Part shown: positions 48,759-58,166 of the stretch, piece by piece | How positions within the stretch are numbered: the stretch's first letter is position 1 | Layout of the letters: every line of letters starts with the position of its first letter | Assembly (NCBI RefSeq): GCF_002105155.1 | Contig: NW_019029028.1 | Location: 248,001-312,000, forward strand | Direction of reading: 5' to 3' | DNA length: 64,000 bases | Source: Lobosporangium transversale | Taxonomy: Eukaryota; Mortierellomycota; Mortierellomycetes; Mortierellales; Mortierellaceae | Position numbers and translations under genes: made by a program | The notes under the pieces: model-generated | What the model was told of the DNA's origin: nothing | The model's input: only the letters and a program-made list of their open reading frames with translations | Database searches by the model: none

Positions 48759-49646
48759 AAGCGCTGACAGCGAGAGGACTCTTTCAATCCATTTTCTTCG
48801 TGACGGCTATAGGACCCTCTTGCCCCATATTCTTTACTCCCACACACATCTTCGTAAGCATCTGTCATGTTTTTTGCTGATTTTGCGCGGCAATTACATA
48901 CATACCTCCATACGACAATCATAACCCACATCAACCATGAAAACAACAAAGGGACAACAAAAAAAAAAAAAAAAAAGTTGTAGCTGGTCGATACAAGGTT
49001 ATGGTTGTTACACAGCAGCACACATGGCGATGATTACTTTTTCATATTTATTTATTAACTGGTCTGGACCCCGCGGAGTGTATCCAAACTAAGAATGAGC
49101 AAGATGGCGGCGCTCTTCTTTTTTTTTTTTTTTTTTTTTTAACATGGCGTGTACGGCTTCTGCAACCGCCATCTTCCTCCATGCAGCCCATCCTCCTCTC
49201 CTCTCATTCTCCGCTTTTTTGCGTTCGAGTTTCTTTTTTTTACTTTTCTTCTTTTTTAGTTGTTTAACAGACATTGTTATATTCACATCTACTTTTTATG
49301 TTTTGCTTTGCATCTCAAGAGTCAATTGTACAGCCTCTCCAATCATCCTCATCAACTAATATTAAATAATAAAAAATTATTTAGATTATCGAATTGGATA
49401 TTTGATGTATATATATATATATTTTCTCAATGGTGCTCTATCCGAATTCATCATTTTTGGTGGCAATCTGAAAATTATGCAAAAAAAAAACGTTCAATGG
49501 CGTGAGATTTCCTATATTTCTTTGATGCTTTTTATTATGCAACTAGCATTAATCAGTGATCTTTATACTACAGAGTGGACAGTGCTTCATTTACTTGAGT
49601 GGCATTCACAGTCAAGTCAGTGGATTCTTATTTGTCGTCTCCGTAC
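48759..49646. other. Intergenic region, 3' of the zinc-finger gene
   Basis: 3' UTR and spacer with an A-run at 48959-48976, a T-run at 49117-49140 and a short TA tract at 49408-49421. These are the last long homopolymers before the accessory region. No gene is supported. Confidence 0.5.
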
Positions 49647-50613
49647 TCATTGTCCTTCAACAGGTCGGCAACAGTCTGCAGCGTAGGCAATACACTTTTG
49701 GCATGCATCGCTCTTGACGGCTTGTTCATAGTAGACCCATTCAACATATCCAGGATCATCGATGACAGCATCTCTTCAAGTACTGGCGCTGGTAGAGCGC
49801 GCCTTGTCAAGGACGCTATTGAAATTTTGTGCTGAGCAGACAACATGGGTTCGATAGGATTAACGGGATTATTAGCCGCGATCTTGGGCTCGAGATCCTT
49901 GGGGAATGACTTTGACGCTTCTATCTATATTGAGACAATTGTCATTTTCCTGCACTCTATTAAACGCAAACCGTCCGACTGTGAAGCCATCAGGAGCGAC
50001 TTACCGTACACGGAAGTTGGCTCTGACTTTGTGGATAGGGACTATGTCCTTATCTCCGCTAGCGTAGAGGACTGTATAGCTGGTCATGTTGTATCGAACG
50101 TGACATGTCCAACAAAGTCAGAAGGAACTGTGAGCGTGTATCAGTGTACACTGGTCGTGGTCTTGGTGTAGGTGGCGTCCATCATGATCGTAAGGATTTC
50201 TTCAAGCTTAGCACTGATTCCGACATCCTAGGCCATAGAGCTGGAAACAAAATAATCTATGCCTATTGATGCAGTGGCAGCTTGGGTGTTAGGAAGGCAG
50301 ATGTCATCGGTAGCCCTGGACTTGATGCCGGATTTGTAGTCAACTCTTGATTCTTCTTCGTACTTTGGGCAACGTTGTACAATGAACACAGTCACCTGGC
50401 AGCTCTGGGAGAGGGAACGGGAGGCCAGAGTTCCCGTTGGCACGAAAGCCACCTAAAGTGAATGATTTAAAGGTCTTGCTGTTGTAGCGAGCCAAATCCT
50501 CGCTAGGGAATTCGAGAGACACCCTTTTTGAAATTTGGAGCCGCATTGCCGGATGAAGTCACTGTGGCGAGCGCTAACACGGTGGCACTGAGCAAACCCA
50601 GTTTTGGAAGCAT
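49647..50613 (-). pseudogene. Decayed secreted cysteine-containing protein gene
   Basis: An ATG at 50613 begins a signal-peptide-like sequence (MLPKLGLLSATVLALATV then SSGNAAP). The frame breaks soon after. A second frame continues with coding-like sequence (SQSCQVTVFIVQRCPKYEE, later SAKLEEILTIMMDATYTKT) but is cut by at least four in-frame stops, the first at 50230-50228; two are TGA and two TAG. Near the 3' end another frame reads DACQKCIAYAADCC before a stop at 49647. Cys content and the leader suggest a former secreted effector-like or structural protein. Two motifs resemble splice sites (GTAAGT near 49999), so some breaks could be introns, but not all. Family not recognised. Confidence 0.55.
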
Positions 50614-51241
50614 GATTAAAGTAGAGTGATGAGGAGCAGTATTGAGGAAGAAGCTGCTGGATGAGTGATATTTTACTATTATTATTATTTTTAGACATCC
50701 CTCGGTTCCTTTTATATTCAATGGTGCTTTCACTAAAAGCTTATGACGAAGAGGACACAGAACATCCAACACTACTTTGCGCGACATGTCCCTGGCTCCT
50801 TTGTTCCCTCGCCCACTCTTGTATTCAGTAGTTATTGTTGACAAACAGTCAATCTGTCCAGACAGGGCATTGGGTGAATGGGTATAAAAAAGCTTATTGG
50901 TAACGAACGCATGGCAAAAATTCCATACTTTATTAGAAAGACATATATATTTTCGCTCAACAAAAAATGCGATGGAGCTATCATTTTTCTATGTAAACTC
51001 TCAAAAAGCAAGGGATCGTAGATATAAAAAGGCTTACTCGAGAGTTACTATTTGATGTGACGAACAAGCTGTCTACCATCTTGGCATCAAATTACAATCT
51101 TTTATTCCTGTTGGGGAGATACAGCTCGTGTAGTCGTGGGCAAAAAAAAAGAAAAAAGTAGGGACAAAAAATTTCACTGCAAAAAAACTTTAAGACTTGT
51201 GGCAATGAAATCTTCTTTCATGAGCAAAACAGCAGCATTTA
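50614..51241. other. Spacer between the pseudogene and the accessory block
   Basis: Probably the former promoter of the decayed gene. Nothing else is recognisable. The last bases before 51242 read TTA, which is repeated after 51791 as a target-site duplication. Confidence 0.45.
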
Positions 51242-51791
51242 GGCGACTGTTCGGACTCCATCTGATACTGTATAAACACCTGAATACTGCCACATGCTAT
51301 TGACCACTCTACGTCCCTTAAACAATATTCTTAGCATACATCTGAACTTTTGCAAGGGATGTGTCAACACTTCGACAAACATGTAACATTTAATGGCTAC
51401 ATCACAGCCCTTGGATTGTGGAAGCGCTGAAAGTATGCGGAAAACGGGAACCATTTGTGTTTTTACTAGCAACAAGCGTGGTTTTAAAAAAGTTTGCCTC
51501 CAAGGAACAAATCCTATATCCTTCATTGCTCAAAAGAGACAATCTTGTCTTTTCTGCACCCCAAAAGCTCGCCATAATCCTATTGAAGCGTTCAGAGGCA
51601 TTATTTGCCTCATAGTTTGAGGATTAGCAGACTTTCAGTCAAGTTTTATTGTTTTGAACAACACAGTAAATCCTGGCCATTCGAATTTAATCCCTTTGGA
51701 TGGCAGCTATTCAGGGGATGCTAATCAATTCTGCTAAACTATGGTGAAATCAGAGCAGATTTGGAAAACCAACAAGCATCGAACAGTCGCC
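51242..51791. mobile_element. 0.55-kb TIR element, copy 1 (MITE-like, TTA target site)
   Basis: A 550-bp unit bounded by perfect 12-bp terminal inverted repeats (GGCGACTGTTCG and its complement) and flanked on both sides by TTA, the target preference of PIF/Harbinger transposons. A second copy lies at 63049-63600 and differs by one substitution and two single-T indels. Short open frames inside both copies (for example 51393-51620) show no protein similarity I recognise, so it looks non-autonomous. The nearby DDE transposase (61528-62916) is a candidate driver. Confidence 0.85.
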
Positions 51792-51832
51792 TTAATAAGT
51801 GAGCGAGGATCTCTATGACGCGCATGGACCAT

Positions 51833-51883
51833 GGGGGCGACTTTTCAAATTCTTTTTTATATAAGAAATACAAAGTCGCCCCC
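51833..51883 (-). repeat. Palindromic repeat P1
   Basis: 51-bp unit with complementary 12-bp arms GGGGGCGACTTT and AAAGTCGCCCCC around an AT-rich loop containing a TATA-like core. On the minus strand the C-run is followed at once by ATGGTCCATGC. The outer flank (51815-51832, ATGACGCGC...ACCAT) is matched in inverted orientation outside P4. It lies 24-42 bp from the end of TIR element copy 1. Confidence 0.9.
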
Positions 51884-52297
51884 GGCTAAACATTCCACCG
51901 AGGAGTGTGGCCCTTCGTCTTGAAGAACAATAAAATAAAGGCGAAACAAGATAATGAGTGGAGACTTGAGTAGATCGACAGTGGCAATAAGATGGTTGAT
52001 GTGAATACAATTTCTACTGAGTGGAGTCTCAACCTATTGCATAGTGCATCATTGAGAGAGATTCCTATGTACTCGAACATTGCTTCCTCAAGTATGTGCA
52101 TGAACCTGGGCAGAGAAATAATTATCGCAAATATAATGTGCAGTCGGGCTCTCCAAGTTATGAGTGTTGAAGACCTTCGGCTATTTGCAACCATCTTAAG
52201 GATTCAGGTAACTCCGTAACTCCACAAATATACAAAATATGCCTGCAATATGACGTCTTTTTAAAAAGGAATCGCCCAAAAAATATTTTATTTGAAA
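51884..52297. other. Spacer downstream of the Crinkler NTPase/nuclease gene
   Basis: Non-coding spacer beginning with the P1 inner flank CGGCTAAACATTCCACCG, which is shared with P3. No gene is supported; open frames on both strands lack recognisable domains. Confidence 0.45.
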
Positions 52298-54313
52298 TTA
52301 AAGTGAATCACCAAATAAGCTCCTTTTAGCTTCGTCCCAACAAACATGTCTTATCTGGGGATACTCCTGGACTTTACCAGTGTGATTGGGTCTATGTACT
52401 TCGTTGCCTTTGTCATCAAAGTCATTTTTCCCGCGAATATACAAAATCATAAAGTCCGGACACAGCACACCATCTCTCGTTACTTTGAAGTCCCTTTTAT
52501 CGATTACTGATTTTCCTTCGCCAGTATTCTTAGCTTGGGTCTTTTTGGTCACCTCTGTTATTTCCATTTCTGCTCTGTGAGTTCCGCCGTATGTGTAGTC
52601 TAGGAAATACTCGATTTGGTTTCTGCCATTAGAATATTTCCGATCTGTAAATGCCAAATCAATTGCTGCAGTGCCCTCGTTGTGTTTTTGAAAATTAGAA
52701 ATCGAAACTTGAATAAAAGTGTAGCCAAGTATAAAATCGAATCGAGGTAGTTCGCCTCCATGTATCAAGATATTCTTGCCCTCATCGCCAAATCTTTTAG
52801 GTGGATCTTGAAGATGTTCAAAGCCATCGACTCTCAGCTCTAAAAGTTGTTCCTCCTTCCCAGCGAGGTTAGTCGACTTGAAGATTATGTTGTTTTGCTT
52901 GATAAGCTTCTGAAAGAAAACATCGGAAAATTGTGCAGGTTCCAAGATATTCTGCCTTGCGGCACATATGTAGTCGTTGGGGAGTGCACATAGCCTGTAT
53001 AGTCCCAAAAGTGCCGCCTCAGATGCTGGTGTAATTGGGCGCTTCATAATCATACTCCTGCCCTTGTTCCGATACTCATACATTATTCCAAAATGGTAGA
53101 ATCGTCAATCAAGTGGCGGTCCTGTATGATCCTTGCTTTGCAGAAACACATCGACTAGAGCTTGACGAGTAGTTGGTTGGAATATCGGTTCAATTTTACT
53201 ATAACAGTTCTTCAAGATCTCCAAGAATTGTTCTTTGCGATCCTCCTCATAATCCTTTAGTCGTTGCTTGATCCCATTAGCTGTGAGCTCAATGCCTTCA
53301 ATGTCTTCGCCAAAAAAAATATTGAGTTCCCGTGGCACACATCCGGTGGCTTTTTGAATCTCGCCTCGTAGCTCATTCAAATGTTGGCGGCCTGTTGGGT
53401 AGCGATTATCTATGATCACATCCAGTAGCTTATTGAAAATATCAGGCGACATTGGACCAACATACTCGACATAATGTGATGCGTCTCTGAGAATGAGCTT
53501 TGCAAATCTTACCGTACTGCTAAACACTACTCTCGCATTATTTGAGTTGTTCCAGGAGTTGAAAGTCTGTAGAGGCCCTAAAAATGGGAACCTTTCGGGC
53601 GCAGACTTACTACTTTCTGGAAATAGTGCACCATGCTCATCCACGACAAATAATGCCTTTTGACTTCTTGACTGGAGTAGTTCAGCAAAGATACAGGTGG
53701 CGCTATTCACATAAGGATCCTTCGATGTTTCAATTGCGACCATTTCTTTGAGCTCTGAGGCTGTCAAAATATCTTTGTTGATGGATAAGAAGATTTGACA
53801 GATCAGCTTTGATGCGGCAGTTTTAGTGTCACAATTGCTAAGCTTACTAGCATCGGCAATATAAAGCACTGGCCAACCATGTGCGTATGCCTTGGCCACA
53901 AGGAACCATGAAATGTATGATTTACCGACGCCCATTGGACCCGATAAACACTTCTGGACAGACCACTCACTGTTCTCGAGCTCATTCCATAGCTTCATCA
54001 TCTGTTCGGTCACAAAAAACTCGCGACCTTGGTAGCCTTTCGCAAAGAATTTTGGGCTCTGACCAAGATCCATTGAAGTAATTCGATCTCCACCCTTCAC
54101 CGTCAAAAGCGATTGGAACTTGGTGCGGGGTTCTGGTGCGTACTTGTTATTCTCGATCAAATCCAGTATATGGAGGGGTAAATCTACGGGTTCGCCATCG
54201 GCTGCAATATGTCGCTTCCAGGAACGACAGCGCTTTGCAAGGTGCTCTTTGAGCATATAAGAATAGCGAGACTGACGTGAGTATGAAATAAACAAACTTC
54301 CTCAAGAATCATC
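52298..54313 (-). pseudogene. Crinkler-type P-loop NTPase fused to PD-(D/E)XK-like nuclease, one in-frame stop
   Basis: Two open frames (54295-53105 and 53083-52298) lie in the same reading frame and are separated only by a TGA at 53107-53105, so this is one gene of ~660 codons broken once. The first part has a Walker A motif SGPMGVGKSYISW and a Walker B segment KALFVVDEHGALF, as in the NTPase modules of Crinkler (CRN/CR) effectors. The second part has RFDFILGYTFIQVSIS and EMEITEVTK, resembling a PD-(D/E)XK nuclease core. The stop sits between the domains. An upstream exon (54386-54339) can be joined in frame, but the N-terminal ubiquitin-like header and real start were not found. P2 lies where they would be expected, so the 5' end may be truncated. 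Family assignment is from architecture and is moderately sure. Confidence 0.7.
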
Positions 54314-54531
54314 AAAACTATGAGTGGGATGAACTCACCTTTTTCGTCTTCTGTGTCTTCTAGGTTCCTTTTTGGACTTCTTGGGGCTGTTTAAAATCCA
54401 CGCAAAAAACAACAAGAGGATAGTTAGATAGGCCTTGATAAAAGTACCTATATGCGATAGGGGAGCCGAAATAAACTTAGCAAAAAGCCTCACGAGAGGA
54501 CAGTGAAGGTCAGAGCATACGCACGGGCCAT

Positions 54532-54579
54532 GGGGGCAACTTTTCAAATTCTTTTTATAAAGAAATTCAAAGTCGTCCC
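54532..54579 (-). repeat. Palindromic repeat P2
   Basis: A diverged copy in the same orientation as P1. Arms read GGGGGCAACTTT and AAAGTCGTCCC (one change in each), with a TTTATAAAAAG core on the minus strand and ATGGCCCGTGC directly after the C-run. It lies ~220 bp upstream of the Crinkler NTPase frame and points towards it. Confidence 0.85.
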
Positions 54580-54941
54580 TGAAGTGTAAATATAACGTAA
54601 TAAAGCCTATTTGGCTTCATAAAGCATTTTTTATTTTTATTTTTTTAAACATTGTTCCAATGATGTGTCCAATGCGCCGAGCCTCATCAATACGACGAGA
54701 GACAACAACGATGTGACTCTTCCCGAAACTATCAAGGCTATCAAGCGCTCTATGATCGGAAATATTGATAGGTATTTTTAAACAGTCTTTATCCATAATA
54801 AATGACTCGGAAACAGAACTTGTAATGTCCCTCCAGACTATGAAGAGCTTAATTCAAACAATGTGATTATGTGGGTTTTATCATGAAGAACTGTTTTATT
54901 TGAACAAAATACGTTGGTGTATTTTTCATAATGATCGAGTA
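54580..54941. other. Spacer between P2 and the intact Crinkler gene
   Basis: 3' flank of the intact Crinkler gene. AT-rich, with no gene supported and no long homopolymer. Confidence 0.45.
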
Positions 54942-56810
54942 CTACGATTGAGTTCCTGAGGCACGCCTCTTGTTCGCTGAAGCTGATGCTGAAGCTGATG
55001 CTGAAGCTGATGCTGAAGCTGATGCTGAAGATGAACGTGAGACTACAGGGCTATTATAGCTGAATCTGTTTACAATCTCATCTTTCATGCGATCGTACAG
55101 AGAAAGAACATAACAAAAGAGAGTTTCTGCATCCTCTCTTAGCGTCTCCTCCTCCTTGAGTCTTAGATCTCTCAAAACCTCCTTGGCTTTGTACGTCAAT
55201 GAGTCGTCTTCCTCCATCGTGCACTCTACGAAAGTCCATTTGAATGCGTCGGTTACAATGCCGAATGACTTGATGCGTGTGGCGGGCCTCTCTTGTCCAT
55301 CGTCATCCGCCTCAGTCCGCTTTCGTTTTTTTTGTTGAAGTGCGACGTCGAGCTGTACTATATTTTGAGCCATACCTTTCACATGATCGTCCTTTTTCAC
55401 CTCCGTGACTCCAAGAACTTGCGACTGGTGGATACGATCCAACACAGCAAAATCCACCGGTCCATGTCCCCGTAGGCCGGTTATCAGTTCTTGTTGCTCA
55501 AGATACATATCCATTTTGTAGGACTGCATGGCTCCAACCATGAAAGAGTCGACGATCGAGTTCCTTGTGAACTCGCTAGAGCTAGGACCAAAAATGTAGG
55601 CCTCGTTTTTCCGGCTGCATTCTTTGATTATTTCCTCCAACATCAGCTTCTCATCGTCAGTCATCGCCCTTGGTTCAATATCAAACAGTGGGAGAAACTC
55701 AGGGCCTTTACCGACGTTGTATTCTTCCATCACTTCTTTCCAAGTGAATTTCGAAAAACTCTTTCCAGGATTGTCCAGGGATATGACAAGGTTTTTCCAG
55801 CTACTCTCCTTTGCAATCGCCAAAATAGACCGAAGTTGGGGATCGCTAATGAGCATTGTCGGTATTGAGCTATCCGGCAGATGCAAGAATATCTTGAGGT
55901 CCTTGTCCTCAGCAAACTGGTCAAAGTACTTCTCAAGGAAAAGATGAAATTCAGCGAGAGTTGCCGTCTTGGTATCCGTCACGAAGGTGCAAACAATCTT
56001 CTTTCCTCCTCTTTTGTCGATGATTCTCAATGCTGCAACGCAATAGAATGCAAAAAATAAAAATAAAAATAAAAAAGACATAAAAAGTGGTTATAATTCC
56101 GTCTTTCCAAGCTGTAACGATAAAAAAAATTGCTAATTCATTCTATCCACATCTATCCACACTTACATATGGAAGTATTCTTCGTCAATGCCTCGAGGTC
56201 CGACAGCTGTTTACGCAAAGCTGCAATCTCGGGGTGTTGGGTATCTAGGTTGAACAACAGGTAATGGAGCAGGAACTAGTTGATTAATTAAGATACATCC
56301 CAAACATAAAGGGTTATCTTTCAGAAGTCAAATCAATGACGTCATGAAAGAAAATAAGCTTCATCAATTTGAAAATATCAGTCCATCAAGAGCTAAATAC
56401 ATACCTTGCGGCGGCAGCTTAACAAAAACATGGATAGTTTCATCTGGAAGTTTAGAATTAAAAATGTCCCCAAGCTTCTTTGACGCGATTGCGAGAGCCT
56501 CTTTCGATAGGATTTCTGATTCAACGACGGTCTTGCCTTCGTCAGGGATGGAAACCTTGTAGAGGGTGAGCTGGTCAGCATCGATATTCTTAAATGCATT
56601 CTCCTTCGCTGCCTTGATGACCTTCTTGAGTTCATCAATCGAACAATCAGAAAGAACCTTGACAGAAAAAGATGTTGCTTCTCCCTCAACAATGCAAAAA
56701 ATCTTTAGTTCAGTTCGCTCAGGGATTTTAGGCCCACTGGTGCTTGAACCCTCTTCATACAGATTAGATCGAGGTGATACGTTTCGAGATGATGTTCCGG
56801 TCTTTCTCAT
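54942..56810 (-). CDS. Crinkler (CRN) family protein with PD-(D/E)XK-like C-terminus
   Basis: Exons 56810-56405, 56244-56167 and 56032-54942 join in phase and give 524 residues. Residues ~27-135 form the ubiquitin-like Crinkler header: ELKIFCIVEGEATSFSVKV, a DELKKVIK helix, LTLYKVSIPDE, LSKEALAIASKKLGDIF and ETIHVFVKLPP. A short linker follows (HPEIAALRKQLSDLEALTK), then a C-terminal domain with Asp355 in GPVDFAVLD and Glu372/Lys374 in VLGVTEVKK, the D-(E)xK arrangement of restriction-like nucleases. The tail is a (Ser-Ala)n tract. Crinklers of fungi are predicted to reach the nucleus of a host or rival and act on DNA. No signal peptide is visible. The gene looks intact and lies between P2 and P3. 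Family firm; nuclease activity inferred. Confidence 0.88.
54977..55030. repeat. 12-bp coding tandem repeat (Ser-Ala tract)
   Basis: Four to five copies of the 12-mer tgaagctgatgc in the 3' end of the Crinkler gene, encoding alternating Ser and Ala on the minus strand. Copy number is likely variable between strains. Confidence 0.85.
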
Positions 56811-57099
56811 TGTGATTTCAAACCTTTTTAAAAACAAGGATGAAATGGACAGAAGGCAGAAAATAGGAAAAGTTTGATAAAAATGTTAAAGGATGTTAAT
56901 TCAGTAGCAGGATGGTTCAAAATTGTGACAATGTAGGCTGTGAAGATGAAGTTGAGGGAGGAAAAAAAAAGTTGTTTGCGTGACGAAGGAAAGGAGTGAC
57001 AATTGATAAATTTGTTCCAGGACTGAGGAATATTTTTTCTTTATAATTGTCGTTCTGGCGAGCGACCACCAGAGCCATGCCGCGGTAGAATGTTTAGCC

Positions 57100-57149
57100 G
57101 GGGCGACTTTGGATTTCATCTCTATAAAAGAATTTGAAAAGTCGCCCCC
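57100..57149 (+). repeat. Palindromic repeat P3
   Basis: 50-bp copy in the opposite orientation to P1 and P2: GGGGCGACTTT arm, loop with CTCTATAAAAG, arm AAAGTCGCCCCC, then ATGGTCCGTGC. The upstream flank TAGAATGTTTAGCC is the complement of the P1 inner flank. It lies 290 bp upstream of the Crinkler start and ~360 bp upstream of the plus-strand coiled-coil ORF. Confidence 0.9.
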
Positions 57150-57509
57150 ATGGTCCGTGCACAGACCCCATCTGCGCCGCCGTGTCACCACATCTGATAA
57201 AGTCCTGCAGATGGGGCGGTGTGGCTTTTTTTTAAATAAAGAGCATAAGGTCAAAGGGTCATGCGATTTACTTTCCATCCAATGAAATCATGCCATCTCA
57301 TCTCTTTTCCTTATCACATCACAAATGTTAAAACACTTTCATCGCCATGAGAAACATCCATTTTATTCCTTTCCTTCCTCCATCCCTTTCCCTTCGCTCC
57401 CTGAATTCCTCCACCAGGTCGCTATAAACCAAGACAACCAGTACGTACATGCTTTCTGCGCGCACCAATGAAGCTTGCTCTTAAACTAATACTCTGCAAT
57501 TCATAAACA
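57150..57509. other. Region between P3 and the coiled-coil ORF
   Basis: Contains the 10-bp inverted repeat and a pyrimidine-rich tract (57352-57420). It is expected to hold the promoter and first exon of the ORF at 57511, but I could not find a first exon that joins in phase. Confidence 0.4.
57164..57217. repeat. 10-bp inverted repeat
   Basis: CCCCATCTGC and GCAGATGGGG face each other across about 31 bp just downstream of P3. It could form a hairpin; no function is assigned. Confidence 0.6.
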
Positions 57510-57510
57510 G

Positions 57511-58073
57511 TGCGCGAAGAACCCACTACCATCGAGATACTGCGCAAGCGGCTTGCTGCTATTTCGCTTGAACTCGCAGATGCAAAGGACGATCTTGAAA
57601 TATCACAGGCACAACTTGAGGGCACCCTATCCTGTCTTTCTGAAACTCAACTTGAGCTGAAGAACACTAAGGATGCTCTTGCCAATAGCGAGCGTGCACG
57701 CCTGGAGGCCAACCGCGACCGAGTGTTGAGTCGCCCTTATGGAAAGCAGGAGGTCTTTGCTATTTTGAAGTTCCAGCAGCCTCAGCCATTGCCTATTGGA
57801 GGCTATCGTCTCTTTGCGCTGCAGCGCAAGGCTGTCGATCGTACCTTGGACCAGTTCATTGCTGACAATCCTGACCTCGACCCCGTTGAGATTGCAGAGT
57901 TGCGATCTGATCGTTCTCCAAGAGGCGAAAACGTTTACCTACAGATGAAAGATGACGTGGCTGCACCAATCGACTTCAGCCGCCGCAACTTCGTTCTCAA
58001 GGATAGCAAGACTGAGGAGGAGATGATCGTTTATGTTCAAAAGGTCTTTAACACTCATACTCAGGAAAAATAA
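57511..58073 (+). CDS. Coiled-coil protein with virus-like C-terminal domain (5' exon not found)
   Basis: An open frame of about 187 codons begins at a plausible splice acceptor (ATAAACAG before 57511) and ends at 58073. There is no ATG near its start, so an upstream exon is probably missing from this model, or the gene is truncated. The first ~70 residues form a coiled coil (ISLELADAKDDLEISQAQLE onward). A compact alpha/beta segment follows (VFAILKFQQPQPLPIGGYRL, then FALQRKAVDRTLDQF). This layout resembles the C-terminal part of MSV199/DUF3627-type proteins of large DNA viruses and related elements; the resemblance is weak and from memory. It sits 93 bp upstream of the primase-helicase on the same strand, inside the P3-P4 interval, suggesting a shared module. 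Confidence 0.55.
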
Positions 58074-58166
58074 GAATCATTCCCATGATAGTCTATTGTT
58101 CACTCGATAACAAAATAAAATGAAATTGCTACTCATATACTATAAACTATCAACATATTACCTACT

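Noticed and set aside
51393..51620. 75-codon plus-strand frame duplicated at 63201-63428
   Set aside because: Its repetition only reflects the duplicated element. Composition is not convincing and no domain is visible.
51775..51791. GTTCGATGC in the TIR element as a tRNA B-box
   Set aside because: It is part of the terminal inverted repeat, and no A-box, acceptor stem or cloverleaf can be built around it.
56901..57278. 125-codon minus-strand frame across P3
   Set aside because: It spans the palindrome and the Crinkler promoter, and its sequence is explained by the repeat. No domain was seen.
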